Positions 16,282 through 24,516 of a DNA stretch of 40,117 bases are shown in pieces. Source of the DNA: SXXH01 sp041165735 (GTDB lineage Bacteria > Planctomycetota > UBA1135 > GCA-002686595); the NCBI GenBank assembly GCA_046341775.1, contig JBKDQQ010000172.1:1-40117 (forward strand), read 5' to 3'. Made by a program: the position numbers and the translations under genes. Numbering within the stretch: position 1 is the stretch's first letter; every line of letters begins with the position of its first letter. Under the pieces are notes generated by a model. It saw only the letters and a program-made list of their open reading frames with translations, ran no database searches and was not told where the DNA came from.

Positions 16282-16464
16282 ATGATCACCACCCTGTTCC
16301 TCGATTTCCTCCACGACGAGCGCGGAGCCGAAAGCCTCGAATTGGGCGTCACCGGCGCGATCGTCGCCGGCGGGGCCGTCGCTGGACTCGTGCTCCTCAA
16401 GGACAAGCTCGAGGACAAGCAAGGCGAACTGGCGCGCAAGCTGCAGTACGCCAACCCGGACTGA
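16282..16464 (+). CDS. flp: Flp-family type IVb pilin 3, divergent copy
   Basis: A 60-residue pilin beginning MITTLFLDFLHDERG, with the cleavage site G/AESLELGVTGAIVAGGAV and conserved Glu at +5. The hydrophobic segment is nearly the same as in copy 2, but the tail differs (LLKDKLEDKQGELARKLQYA) and ends in NPD rather than DESTAS. In-frame ATGs at 16264 and 16270 would lengthen the leader by four to six residues; 16282 best matches the leader length of the other copies. It may be a minor subunit or an adhesive variant. No clear terminator follows; a 12-bp palindrome GTTCCGCGGAAC sits at 16555-16566. Confidence 0.85.
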   Translation: MITTLFLDFLHDERGAESLELGVTGAIVAGGAVAGLVLLKDKLEDKQGELARKLQYANPD

Positions 16465-16582
16465 GTCCGCCGGGTCGGGAAAGACCCATCCGCGAACCGA
16501 GGCCACCCCGAACCGAGTCCGCCCCGCGGGCGTGCTCGCCGGGCTTCCGAATCCGTTCCGCGGAACAGGCGCCGCGCACCGG

Positions 16583-17773
16583 CTAGAGCCAGTAGCGCAG
16601 GGCGTGCCAGAACGCGTCGCGTCCCTTCTCCCAACGCGAGCGTCGAGCCAGATCCGCCCGCGTCACGGGCGAAGAGCGCGCCCAATCCTCCTCGAAGTGG
16701 TCGTGCAAGCGCGCCCCGAGCGTGCGATCGAGCACGACGAGCCCCGCCTCCAGGTTGTGCTCGATCGAACGACGATCGAGGTTGTAGCTGCCGATCGTCG
16801 ACCAGACGCGATCGATGACGGCGAACTTGGCGTGCATCATGCCCGGCCACGAGCCGAGTTCGACGCCACGCGCGAGCAGGCCGTCGTGCAGGTGGCGCGA
16901 AGCATGCGCCACGGCTTGCACGTCGGTCTCGCCGGGGATGACGACGCGCACGCGCACGCCGCGTCGAACGGCCTTCTGCAGCGCCGCGCGCAGGCTGCGC
17001 TGCGGGATGAAGTAGGCGTTCATGATCGCCACCTCCGCCTTCGCCGCGCGGATGGCGTGCAGGTAGCTGCGGTGCATGCCGAAGCGCTCGCGCAGGCCCT
17101 CGTTCACGACCACCTTCGCGCCTTGGACGCACGGCCCGAGGTGCGGACCCGGCGCGACCGGTCGCGGCGGGGGCGAGCCTCCCGCCCGACGCCAGGTGCG
17201 GTCGAACGACTCGGCGAGCTCCAGCACCGCCGGTCCCTCGACGCGCGCGTGCCAGTCGAGCCAGCCGCCGCCGCCCTTGGCCGCGTCTTCGTACTCGAGG
17301 CCCAGGTTGAGGCCGCCGACGAAGCCCACCGCGTCGTCGACGACGAGGATCTTCTTGTGGTCGCGCTTGTTCAAGCCGTGGCGCGGTCTCCATGGCGCCA
17401 CCGGATGGAACTCGACGCACTCGACGCCCGCGCGGGACAGCCTGTCAAGGAAACTTGACGGCAGGCCGAGGCAGCCGACGCTGTCGAAGAGCAGGCGCGC
17501 CGCGACTCCGGACCGGGCGCGCTCGACCAGCGCGTCGGCGAAGGCGCGCCCCGTCGCGTCGTCGCGCAAGATGTAGGTCTCGAGGTGCACGCTGCGCCGC
17601 GCGCGGGCGATGGCCGCGAGCATCGCCGGGAAGGCCTCGCCGCCGCCCTTCAAGGGCTCGACCGCCGTGTGGCGCCGCAAGCGTTCGCGCCGGCGCACGT
17701 AGGACCAATCCCCCTCGCCCGCGCGCGGCAGGAGCAAGTCGCGGATGCGGGCGAGAACTTCGGGGCGTGACAT
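16583..17773 (-). CDS. Cardiolipin synthase-like phospholipase D superfamily protein
   Basis: The 396-residue protein has two HKD catalytic motifs: H139-x-K141-x4-D146 in RDHKKILVVDD, followed by GFVGGLNLG, and H314-x-K316-x4-D321 in MMHAKFAVIDR, followed by IGSYNLDRRS. This layout and the spacing are those of ClsB-type cardiolipin synthases, which condense phosphatidyl groups to make cardiolipin at the inner membrane. No N-terminal transmembrane helices are present, unlike ClsA. A phospholipase or nuclease role cannot be excluded from sequence alone. It stands convergent to the flp genes and just downstream of a trpD2-like gene in the same orientation (87-base gap). Confidence 0.87.
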   Translation of the reverse strand: MSRPEVLARIRDLLLPRAGEGDWSYVRRRERLRRHTAVEPLKGGGEAFPAMLAAIARARRSVHLETYILRDDATGRAFADALVERARSGVAARLLFDSVGCLGLPSSFLDRLSRAGVECVEFHPVAPWRPRHGLNKRDHKKILVVDDAVGFVGGLNLGLEYEDAAKGGGGWLDWHARVEGPAVLELAESFDRTWRRAGGSPPPRPVAPGPHLGPCVQGAKVVVNEGLRERFGMHRSYLHAIRAAKAEVAIMNAYFIPQRSLRAALQKAVRRGVRVRVVIPGETDVQAVAHASRHLHDGLLARGVELGSWPGMMHAKFAVIDRVWSTIGSYNLDRRSIEHNLEAGLVVLDRTLGARLHDHFEEDWARSSPVTRADLARRSRWEKGRDAFWHALRYWL

Positions 17774-17860
17774 GGCGGGCGCGACGGTCGAGGGCCGCGA
17801 TCGGGAAGATAGGACTTCGCGCAGGGTCCGCGCTCGACCTGCTCGCGCGCTCCGCGCGGT

Positions 17861-18925
17861 TCAAGCGAGCGCGCGCAACCGTTCGAGCACGGCGCTGGCC
17901 GCCCCCGAATCGAGCGAACGCGCCGCCAAGTCGACGCCCTCGGCCAGGGTATGGGCGCGGCCGGCCGCCTTGAGGGCCAGCGCGGCGGAGAGCAGCGTCG
18001 CGTCGCGCGCCGAGGAGGGCACGCCCGAAAGCACGGCCAAGGTGGCGCGACCGCAAGCCTCGACGAGTTGCGGATCGTCGCCCGTGCCCTTGCCCTCCGG
18101 CGGCGGGCCGAAGGTGGGCAAGTCGGGCTCCTCGCTCGACAACATGCCGAAGTCCTGCGGCTCGATGGTCAGCGGCACGACATGGCGTTCGCTGATCTCG
18201 ATGCCGCGCGTGCGACGCGTGACGGAGGGAACGATGCCGCCTTCCGGCCCCTGCAATGCGATGCCGCGGGGATGCCCGAGGCTCGACATGACCTCGATGG
18301 CCGTGCCGAGCACGGCGCCTTGGTGCGTGCCCACCACGACCGCGGCGGAGGACGGCGCGAGCAGCTTCTCGACCGTCGACAGCGGCGTGCGGATGACGAC
18401 GTCGTTGCGCACCTTGCGCAGCGTCAGCAACGGCGGCAGGAGGCCGGTCACCGCCACCGCGCCGAAGCCGGTCTTCTCGACCCACGACTCGACCTCGCCC
18501 GCGTCCCAGGTCATGCCGACGCCCAACGCGTCGAGCACCGAGGCGGCGGTGAGTCCGCGCTTGGGCGGAACGCAGCGGTCGGACAGCAACAACACCCGCG
18601 CGCCAGCTCCCGCGGCGACCAAACCGGCGGCCACATCGAGCGGCGGCAGGTGGTCGACGCCATCGTGCGGCGGGCACAGGGCGACGAGGTTGTCCATGCC
18701 CTGGCAAGGGATGGTCGCCATGCGGCGCGCGGCGCGTGCGAAGCCCGTCAGTTCCTCGACCGTCAGGCCCTTGGTGCGCACCAGGACGAGGAACGCGCCC
18801 ACTTGGATCTCGCTTTCCTGGCCCGACAGGATGGCGGAGAAGGCGCGGTCGGCGTCCTCCACGCTCAGGTTGTGGGTGCCCTTGTGGCCCGGCCCGAGGA
18901 TGCGCAGGTAATGGCGCAGACTCAT
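17861..18925 (-). CDS. TrpD2/YbiB-like glycosyltransferase family 3 protein
   Basis: A 354-residue protein of the anthranilate phosphoribosyltransferase fold. The N-terminal helical part (LSVEDADRAFSAILSGQESE, VGAFLVLVRTKGLTVEELTG) and the later LLTLRKVRNDVVIRTPLSTVEKLL and GHPRGIALQGPEGGI segments match the family. The catalytic PRPP loop GTGGD of true TrpD is replaced (LCPPHDGVDHLPPLDVAAG), and the SSKSG loop reads PPKRGLTAAS. Such changes mark the TrpD2/YbiB branch, described as nucleic-acid-binding rather than biosynthetic. There are no other trp genes nearby. ATG at 18925 is preferred over an upstream ATG at 18979, because MSLRHYLRILGPG matches the family N-terminus. Confidence 0.78.
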   Translation of the reverse strand: MSLRHYLRILGPGHKGTHNLSVEDADRAFSAILSGQESEIQVGAFLVLVRTKGLTVEELTGFARAARRMATIPCQGMDNLVALCPPHDGVDHLPPLDVAAGLVAAGAGARVLLLSDRCVPPKRGLTAASVLDALGVGMTWDAGEVESWVEKTGFGAVAVTGLLPPLLTLRKVRNDVVIRTPLSTVEKLLAPSSAAVVVGTHQGAVLGTAIEVMSSLGHPRGIALQGPEGGIVPSVTRRTRGIEISERHVVPLTIEPQDFGMLSSEEPDLPTFGPPPEGKGTGDDPQLVEACGRATLAVLSGVPSSARDATLLSAALALKAAGRAHTLAEGVDLAARSLDSGAASAVLERLRALA

Positions 18926-19477
18926 GGCAGGCGCGGCACGAATCGGGGGAGCGGTCGCAAGCTGTTGCGGCGGTTGCACTTCCGCATGACCTGTCGGCCA
19001 CGCGGAACCGGGGGGGGTAGCGCCATCTTACTCGCAGGCTGCGGGATCGGCCAATGGTGCTTGCCACATGTCCCGAATGCCTGCGCCTGTCTCGGCTGGG
19101 GAGGAGCCCGCAGGATCCATCGTTCCCCGAAGCGCCGCCCGCTTGGCACTTCCAGCGCCACCACGAGAACCAGTAGTTGCACGGCCAGAGCGCCCCACGA
19201 GGAGATCTACCTCCCGTTCTTTCGCCGCCATGTCACACCTACTGCCCAGTCGCGCAGAAAGTCGGCCCAAAAATCGCCAAAAGGGGGGCCTTCTACGCAT
19301 CTGGCGGGCGCGCGCACGAAGCACGCGCCAACAAGGCCCACCGGCGACACACCGGTGGGCCTTGTGCGTTGCTGCACCCCTCGTCGGCGCAGGCGTGCAG
19401 CCTCTCCCACCGGCGCCGACCGTGCGGGTCCCCCACACGGCAACCACCAAAGGAGCCGGGTCACCGGCAACACCAAG
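18926..19477. other. Gene-poor stretch with a strong hairpin
   Basis: In these 552 bases no frame has a family signature. Composition is less GC-skewed at the third position than in genes, and there are short A/G runs near 19255-19285. The only structured element recognised is the 14-bp inverted repeat at 19331-19365. The promoter of the leftward trpD2-like gene should be near 18930-19030, but no boxes are clear. Confidence 0.4.
19331..19365. repeat. Perfect 14-bp inverted repeat (stem-loop)
   Basis: ACAAGGCCCACCGG is followed by a 7-nt loop (CGACACA) and its exact reverse complement CCGGTGGGCCTTGT. A transcript in either direction would form a very stable hairpin. There is no T run after it on either strand, and no recognised gene ends nearby, so a plain terminator role is not obvious. 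It could end an unannotated short transcript, be part of a small RNA, or act as a protein-binding palindrome upstream of the small gene at 19478. Confidence 0.6.
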
Positions 19478-19699
19478 ATGAAGCTGAACGATCAGTACGC
19501 CGCCTCCGCCACCCACGCGATCGAGGTGCATGTCGCCGCGTGTTTGATGTTCGCGGAGGCGCGTTGGCGGCGCAGCGTGACGAACATGCCGCGCGAGCGG
19601 ATGTTGGAGGAGGCGTTGCGCGAGTGCTGCGAGGAGCTGGCGCGGAGGGCGCGAGCGCGGGGGATGGAGTTGCGGGGGGAGGATAGGGATCCGAGCTGA
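19478..19699 (+). CDS. Small hypothetical protein
   Basis: This 73-residue frame starts MKLNDQYAASATHAIEVHVA and ends RARARGMELRGEDRDPS. The composition (balanced hydrophobic and charged residues, helical LEEALRECCEELARRARA) is protein-like, unlike the Arg/Pro-rich frames around it. AAGGAG at 19450-19455 lies too far upstream (about 22 bases) to be a normal ribosome-binding site. The family was not recognised; its helical, charged make-up would fit a small regulatory or antitoxin-like protein, but nothing supports that specifically. Confidence 0.4.
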   Translation: MKLNDQYAASATHAIEVHVAACLMFAEARWRRSVTNMPRERMLEEALRECCEELARRARARGMELRGEDRDPS

Positions 19700-20132
19700 T
19701 TCCGATGCTGGCCCCGATCGTTGTGCGCGCGCTGGAGGCCGTGGTTGGTCTGAAACCGGCCTGGATGCTGCTGACGGAGTGCTCCCGAGCGTCCATCCCT
19801 GTGAGGGAGCTCGAGAGCGGCCTCCCGGGCGAGGCCTGGACTCGGCTTCGCGCCGGCAGCGCCCCCCTAGGAGCACCAAGGAACCGACTCGTCCACGCCT
19901 CGGACCGCGCGAGCCGCGTCTCTCGGCCCACGCGTTCCACACCGACCTCAAGGGAACTCAACCCAGTGCCATGCACCGCACCTGAAGACCACGGCACGAC
20001 CATGAAGCACTACCCCGCACCTGGCGACCCTCCGCGCACCTTGCCTCACGACTAATTAGGCGTTCGTGACAACGGCAGGCGGACCCGAAATGGTCCACAG
20101 CCATCGGCGCGCACAATGAACGGGGCCAGCAT
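19700..20132. other. Non-coding or unrecognised stretch
   Basis: These 433 bases lie between the small ORF and the leftward SGNH gene. A rightward frame at 19705-20055 has no family signature and an amino-acid mix typical of chance frames. Base composition dips below the window average around 20040-20130. No terminator-like hairpin was recognised for the leftward SGNH gene. Confidence 0.35.
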
Positions 20133-21200
20133 CTATTTCGACGGAGCCCCCCGTCCAAACAACCGCTCATGGTTCTCCCAGATCGCCCGCGCCAACTCCG
20201 CCCCCGCCAAGTCCAAGCCCACCTTGCCCGGGTGCTCGTCGTCGACCGCGATGTCCGGGATCTTCAGGCCGCTGTTGCGGTAGATCGGCAGCATGTCGAC
20301 GAACAGGAAGCCGCGGGATTCGGCGGCCTCGCGGACTTGGGCGATGAGGGATTCGAACGGGTAGGGATCCCATTCGACGCGTTGGCCGTAGCTCGGGAAG
20401 CCCGCGATGACGACCTTCAGGCCGCGTTCGTCGCACAAGCGCTTGGCCTTGTCGTAGGCCTTGAGGAATTCGGGCCAGTGCGGGCCCTCGTCGGAATGCA
20501 GCCAGAAATACTGGTGCCCGCCGTGGCTGCGCACGCCCCATTCGCGGCGCGCGGCGGCGAAACCGCGCAGGAGGTTCCAATGCTCCCACCAAGCCGGTTC
20601 GCGGAAGACCTTGTGCAGCGGCTGGATTGGCTCGGCCTCAGGGCCGTTCGGGTGGTAGTCGATGATGACGAGGTCGGGGTCCAGCGGCAGGGCGATCTGC
20701 TCGAGCGCGGCCACCTCGTCCCGCGTGGCGTAGCCGCCGACGCCGAAATTCAGCACCTCGTAGCGCGTGCCGGTGCCCGCGGCGCGTTCGTTGAGGTGGG
20801 CCTCGAGGCGTGCCGGGTAGCTCTCGTCGTCCTTGACGGTCCAGCCGAAGCCGACCGAAGCACCCATCGAGACGATCCGCAGCACGCCCGGCTGCTTCTC
20901 GCGCGGCACCTCGGGCCCGCGCGCGCCCAGCGAGTTGATCGAGATGTCGGCGCCGCGCAGCGAGCCGCGCGCGCCCGGGTTCAGTTCGTAGGGCACGCCC
21001 GGACGCGTCGACTTGCGATGGATCGTGTGCGTCCAGGTGTTCTCGGGGACCGATTCGAGCGGCCGCCGGAACTTGATCGGGTTGAACCACTCGAACGAGT
21101 ACTCGACCGCCAGCAAGAGGGCGGCGAACAACCCCAACGTCACCAGCGGGAACATCCACTTGGGGCGGCCAGGGGTCGGGGTCGGGTTCAGGTCGGTCAC
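20133..21200 (-). CDS. Membrane-anchored SGNH/GDSL hydrolase-like protein
   Basis: About 355 residues with one N-terminal transmembrane helix (about 17-34, PLVTLGLFAALLLAVEYSF), then a periplasmic SGNH domain. Block I reads RIVSMGASVGFGWTVKDDESY with GAS in place of GDS (Ser about 115); VLNFGVGGYATRDEV is block II-like, and AVDDEHPGKVGLDLAG supplies the DxxH pair near the C-terminus. SGNH enzymes of this membrane-linked type often acetylate or deacetylate exported polysaccharides. Divergent from the carbamoyltransferase/SxtJ/DUF5989 genes, with 163 bases between, it likely belongs to the same cassette. The start is ambiguous: GTG at 21200 is preferred because it gives a short cytoplasmic tail; another in-frame GTG is at 21281. 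Confidence 0.78.
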   Translation of the reverse strand: MTDLNPTPTPGRPKWMFPLVTLGLFAALLLAVEYSFEWFNPIKFRRPLESVPENTWTHTIHRKSTRPGVPYELNPGARGSLRGADISINSLGARGPEVPREKQPGVLRIVSMGASVGFGWTVKDDESYPARLEAHLNERAAGTGTRYEVLNFGVGGYATRDEVAALEQIALPLDPDLVIIDYHPNGPEAEPIQPLHKVFREPAWWEHWNLLRGFAAARREWGVRSHGGHQYFWLHSDEGPHWPEFLKAYDKAKRLCDERGLKVVIAGFPSYGQRVEWDPYPFESLIAQVREAAESRGFLFVDMLPIYRNSGLKIPDIAVDDEHPGKVGLDLAGAELARAIWENHERLFGRGAPSK

Positions 21201-21363
21201 GGCTGGTACCTGTCGGGCTGGGGGTGCGCGCGGCGCATGGAAGACATTTCGCCATTCCGGGGCACTTGGCGCTACAGCCACCCCGTCGCAAGGCCCGATG
21301 TAGGCTGTCCTTGCGCAGGCGACGAAGCCTGTGGGACACTCCTCTCCGCGCGCGCATCAGACC

Positions 21364-24114
21364 ATGCAGATCCTCGGCATCTCGGCCTTTGGACGCGACC
21401 GCGCCGCCGCCCTGCTCAAGGACGGCGTGGTGGTCGCGGCGGCGCGCGAAGACCGCTTCACGCGTGAATCGGCCGAGGACGGCTTCCCCCACCGCGCCGT
21501 CGCATGGTGCCTCGCGGAAGCGGGTTCGAGCGCGGCGCAATTGGACCTCGTCGCGGTGGCGGAGAAGCCCATGCGGCGCTTCGAGCGCAACTTGGAGACC
21601 GCCGTGGCGCTGGCCCCCGGCGCCTTCCGTCGCTTCGCAGGAGCGTTGCCCGGCCAGTTGGGCCGCCGATTGACGATGGCGCGCGAGGTCGACAAGGCGC
21701 TGGGACTCGAAGGCAAGCGCTACATCTGGGTCGAGCAGGCCGAGGCGCACGCCGCCGCCGCATGGCACTCGACCGACGGCGCGGAAGCAGCGATCCTCGT
21801 CATGGACGGCGACGGCGAATGGGCCGCGACCGCGCTCGGACATGGACGCGATGGGCGCGTCGCGCTCCACGAAGAACAACGCCACCCGCACAACCTCGGC
21901 CTCGCTTGGCAGGCGCTGGCGAGCCACCTCGGCTTCGCGCCCGTCGGCGGCGTGCGCAAGGCGATGGACCTGGCGCGACTCGGGCGACCGGGCTCGCGCG
22001 CCAAGTTCGAAGCGGAGTTCCTGCGCCTCGAGGAGGACGGGTCGTTCGCGCTGGCGTACGAGGCCATCGACGAGAAGGATGGCGTGCCGACCACGAGCGC
22101 GTGGTTCCGCGACAGGTTCGGCGCGGCCCGGCATCCGTACGACCCGCTGGACGCGAGCCACCACGACCTGGCCGCGTCGCTCCTGGCCCTGCACGAGGAT
22201 GTGGTGCTGCGGACGGCGCGACGGCTGCACGCCAAGACCGGCGCCGCGCGCCTCGTGGTGTCCGGCAGCCTCGCGGCGTGCGAGAGGGCGCTGGGGCGGC
22301 TCGTGCGCGAAGGTCCGTTCCGCGAAGTGCTCGTGCAACCGGCCGCCACCGGCGGGTCCTTGGCCCTGGGCGCGGCGCTGCTCGTCGAGCGTCAACTGCT
22401 CGGCGGCGCGCCGGGGCGCACGAGTCCTTTCCTCGGGCCGCGCGCCGAGTCGACGAGCGCCAAGCAGGCCTTCGACGCCGGCAAGGCAGCGCTGCGCGTG
22501 CTCGACCAGGTCGCGTTGGCGCGCGCCGTCGTCGCGGAGCTCGCGGCGGGCCGCATCGTCGCGTGGTGCCAGGGGCGCGCCGAACTGGCCGGGCACTCGC
22601 TCGGCGCGCGCTGCCTGCTCGCCGATCCGCGCTCCGGCTCCGTGCGCGACCGCCTGGAACTGCGCGTGCGCTTCCAGCAGAGCTTCGCTCCGCTGCGCGC
22701 GCTGGTGCGGCGCGAGCGCGCCGCCGAGTGGTTCGAGTTCCCCGCGGGCGCGGACCTCGGGTCCGGCCTCGTCGAGGTGCGCGCCAAGGACTGCGCGCGC
22801 CTGCCGGCGATCGCGGGCACGGATGGATTGGTGCGAGTGCAGGCGGTGGACGCCGCGCTGCAACCGGAGCTCGCGGCACTGCTCGAGGCGTGGGAACGCG
22901 AGAGCGGGATCGCGGTGCTGGCCACCGAGGGCTTCGCGCTGGGCAGCGGCCCGCTCGTCGCGGACGCGCGCGACGCGTGGATCACCTTCATGACGGGCGA
23001 GTGCGACGCGCTGGCCTGGGACGACCTGCTGCTCTTGAAGCGCGAGCAACCTTGCGAGCGCGACGCGCGACGGGCCGATCCGCGCGTGGCGGACCCGCGC
23101 AACCTCGACGACGATCCCGCGCTGCGCGAGCTGCTGCGCTGCCCGGCCTGCGGCGGCGCCTTCGCGTTCGACGGCGTCGAGGCGGCGACCTGCGAGGGCT
23201 GCGGCGCGAAGCGCGTGCGCGAAGAAGGCTTGTGGAAGATGTTCCAGCCCGACGCGCCCCACGACGGCGACATCACGCAGCTGGTGAAGAGCTTCTACGA
23301 AGCACACCCCTTCCCCGGCTACGACGAATCCGACACCGCGCAGACGATGGTCGAGGAGGCGCGCGCGGGCATCTACGCGCGCCAACTGGGCGAGCAGATC
23401 CCCTTCAACGGACGGGTGCTGGAGGTCGGCTGCGGCACCGGCCAGTTGTCGAACTACCTCGGCATCGCGGCGCGCACGCAGTTCGGCGCCGACCTGTGCC
23501 TCAACTCCCTGCGCCTCGCCGAGGGCTTCCGCTCGCGCCAACGGCTGAACCACGTGCGCCTGGTGCAGATGAACTTGTTCAAGCCGTGCTTCGCGCCCGG
23601 CAGCTTCGACGTCGTCTTGTGCAACGGCGTGCTGCTGACGACGAGCGACCCCGAAGGCGGCTTCCGTTCCATCGCGCGGCTTGTCAAACCGGGTGGACAC
23701 ATCGTCATCGGTTCCTACAACACGTGGGGGCGGCTCGGCGTCGACGCGCGCCGCGTGTTCTTCCGCCTGACGGGCGGACGGATGCGCTGGGTCGATCCGT
23801 ACATCCGCAAGGTGCGCATGAGCCCCGAGAAGGAGGACGCGTGGTTCCACGACCAGTACCTCCATCCGAACGAGACCAAGCAGTCGATGGGCGAGATCCT
23901 CGGCTGGTTCGATCGCGCGGGCATCGAGTTCGTCAACGCGGTGCCGAAGACCACTCCTTGGGAGGCCTACACCGAGGGCGAACAGCTCTTCGCGCAGGCC
24001 GCGCGCGGCGGCAAGTTCGAGCGCGCGCTGGTGCAGCTGCAGATGATCAAGACCGGCAACCAGGAAGGCGGCTTCTTCATCATGATCGGCAGGAAGCCCG
24101 GAGGTGGCGCGTGA
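21364..24114 (+). CDS. Carbamoyltransferase (NodU/TobZ)-like protein fused to Zn ribbon and SAM methyltransferase
   Basis: The 916-residue protein has three parts. Residues 1-570 follow the NodU/TobZ carbamoyltransferase fold along their whole length (MQILGISAFGRDRAAALLKD, EDRFTR, MDGDGEW, HHDLAASLLALHEDVVLRTA, EGPFREVLVQPAA, LADPR). About 592-617 is a Cys4 ribbon (CPACGG ... CEGCG), and 620-916 is a class I methyltransferase with motif I VLEVGCGTGQLSNYLG (about 685-700). Several carbamoyltransferase signatures are altered: GHDAS to GRDRA, HHxxHA to QAEAHA, GGVALN to GSLAAC and GPRALG to AGHSLG. The first half may therefore be a substrate-binding pseudoenzyme, while the methyltransferase motif looks intact. 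Its stop overlaps the SxtJ-like GTG (GTGA). The substrate is unknown; an exported glycan or lipid intermediate is plausible. Confidence 0.85.
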   Translation: MQILGISAFGRDRAAALLKDGVVVAAAREDRFTRESAEDGFPHRAVAWCLAEAGSSAAQLDLVAVAEKPMRRFERNLETAVALAPGAFRRFAGALPGQLGRRLTMAREVDKALGLEGKRYIWVEQAEAHAAAAWHSTDGAEAAILVMDGDGEWAATALGHGRDGRVALHEEQRHPHNLGLAWQALASHLGFAPVGGVRKAMDLARLGRPGSRAKFEAEFLRLEEDGSFALAYEAIDEKDGVPTTSAWFRDRFGAARHPYDPLDASHHDLAASLLALHEDVVLRTARRLHAKTGAARLVVSGSLAACERALGRLVREGPFREVLVQPAATGGSLALGAALLVERQLLGGAPGRTSPFLGPRAESTSAKQAFDAGKAALRVLDQVALARAVVAELAAGRIVAWCQGRAELAGHSLGARCLLADPRSGSVRDRLELRVRFQQSFAPLRALVRRERAAEWFEFPAGADLGSGLVEVRAKDCARLPAIAGTDGLVRVQAVDAALQPELAALLEAWERESGIAVLATEGFALGSGPLVADARDAWITFMTGECDALAWDDLLLLKREQPCERDARRADPRVADPRNLDDDPALRELLRCPACGGAFAFDGVEAATCEGCGAKRVREEGLWKMFQPDAPHDGDITQLVKSFYEAHPFPGYDESDTAQTMVEEARAGIYARQLGEQIPFNGRVLEVGCGTGQLSNYLGIAARTQFGADLCLNSLRLAEGFRSRQRLNHVRLVQMNLFKPCFAPGSFDVVLCNGVLLTTSDPEGGFRSIARLVKPGGHIVIGSYNTWGRLGVDARRVFFRLTGGRMRWVDPYIRKVRMSPEKEDAWFHDQYLHPNETKQSMGEILGWFDRAGIEFVNAVPKTTPWEAYTEGEQLFAQAARGGKFERALVQLQMIKTGNQEGGFFIMIGRKPGGGA

Positions 24115-24512
24115 TCACCCCCAGTTGGTCGCCGACGCCGCGCCAATTGCGGCAGTTCGCCTTGGCGGCGCCCGTGGGCTTCGGGCTCGTGGGTTGGATG
24201 CTGGCGCGGTTCGGACTGCAGCCGTGGTGGCCGTGGGCCGGCGCGGGCTTCGGCGGGCTGCTGCTCGCCGTGGGACTCGCGCGCCCGTTGGCCTTGCGGC
24301 CGCTGTACGCGCTGGCGGTGGCGCTGGCCACGCCCATCGGGTGGATCGCCAGCACGCTCTTGATGCTCGTGTTCTACTACTTGGTGGTCGCGCCCACGGG
24401 CCTCCTGTTCCGCGCGTCCGGACGCGACGCGCTGCAACTGCGCGGCGGTGGAAGCCGCTGGCGGCCGAGGACCGAGTCGCGCGATCCGCAGAGCTACTAC
24501 CGCCAGACCTGA
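24111..24512 (+). CDS. SxtJ-like small membrane protein
   Basis: The 133-residue protein starts with GTG overlapping the preceding stop (GTGA). Three to four hydrophobic helices (about 17-32, 42-57, 64-79, 81-96) are followed by the segment APTGLLFRASGRDALQL and an end SRDPQSYYRQT. This P-x-G-L-x-x-R-x-x-G-x-D-x-L pattern and the size fit the SxtJ family of membrane proteins, which are commonly found next to NodU/TobZ-type carbamoyltransferases. Their biochemical role is not established. The next gene (DUF5989) follows after four bases. Confidence 0.75.
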   Translation: MITPSWSPTPRQLRQFALAAPVGFGLVGWMLARFGLQPWWPWAGAGFGGLLLAVGLARPLALRPLYALAVALATPIGWIASTLLMLVFYYLVVAPTGLLFRASGRDALQLRGGGSRWRPRTESRDPQSYYRQT

Positions 24513-24516
24513 TCAC

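Noticed and set aside
19331..19365. Integron attC site or IS terminal repeat
   Set aside because: No integrase or transposase gene, no core-site consensus and no second copy of the repeat were found; it is a simple hairpin.
19705..20055. Rightward 116-codon open frame
   Set aside because: Composition is chance-like (many Pro, Arg, Ser, Thr), with no family signature; not supported as a gene.
20638..23865. Leftward open frame of over 1000 codons opposite the carbamoyltransferase fusion
   Set aside because: Antisense to a protein with extended, recognisable homology; only its far end overlaps the real SGNH gene in another frame. High GC content removes stop codons on the opposite strand.
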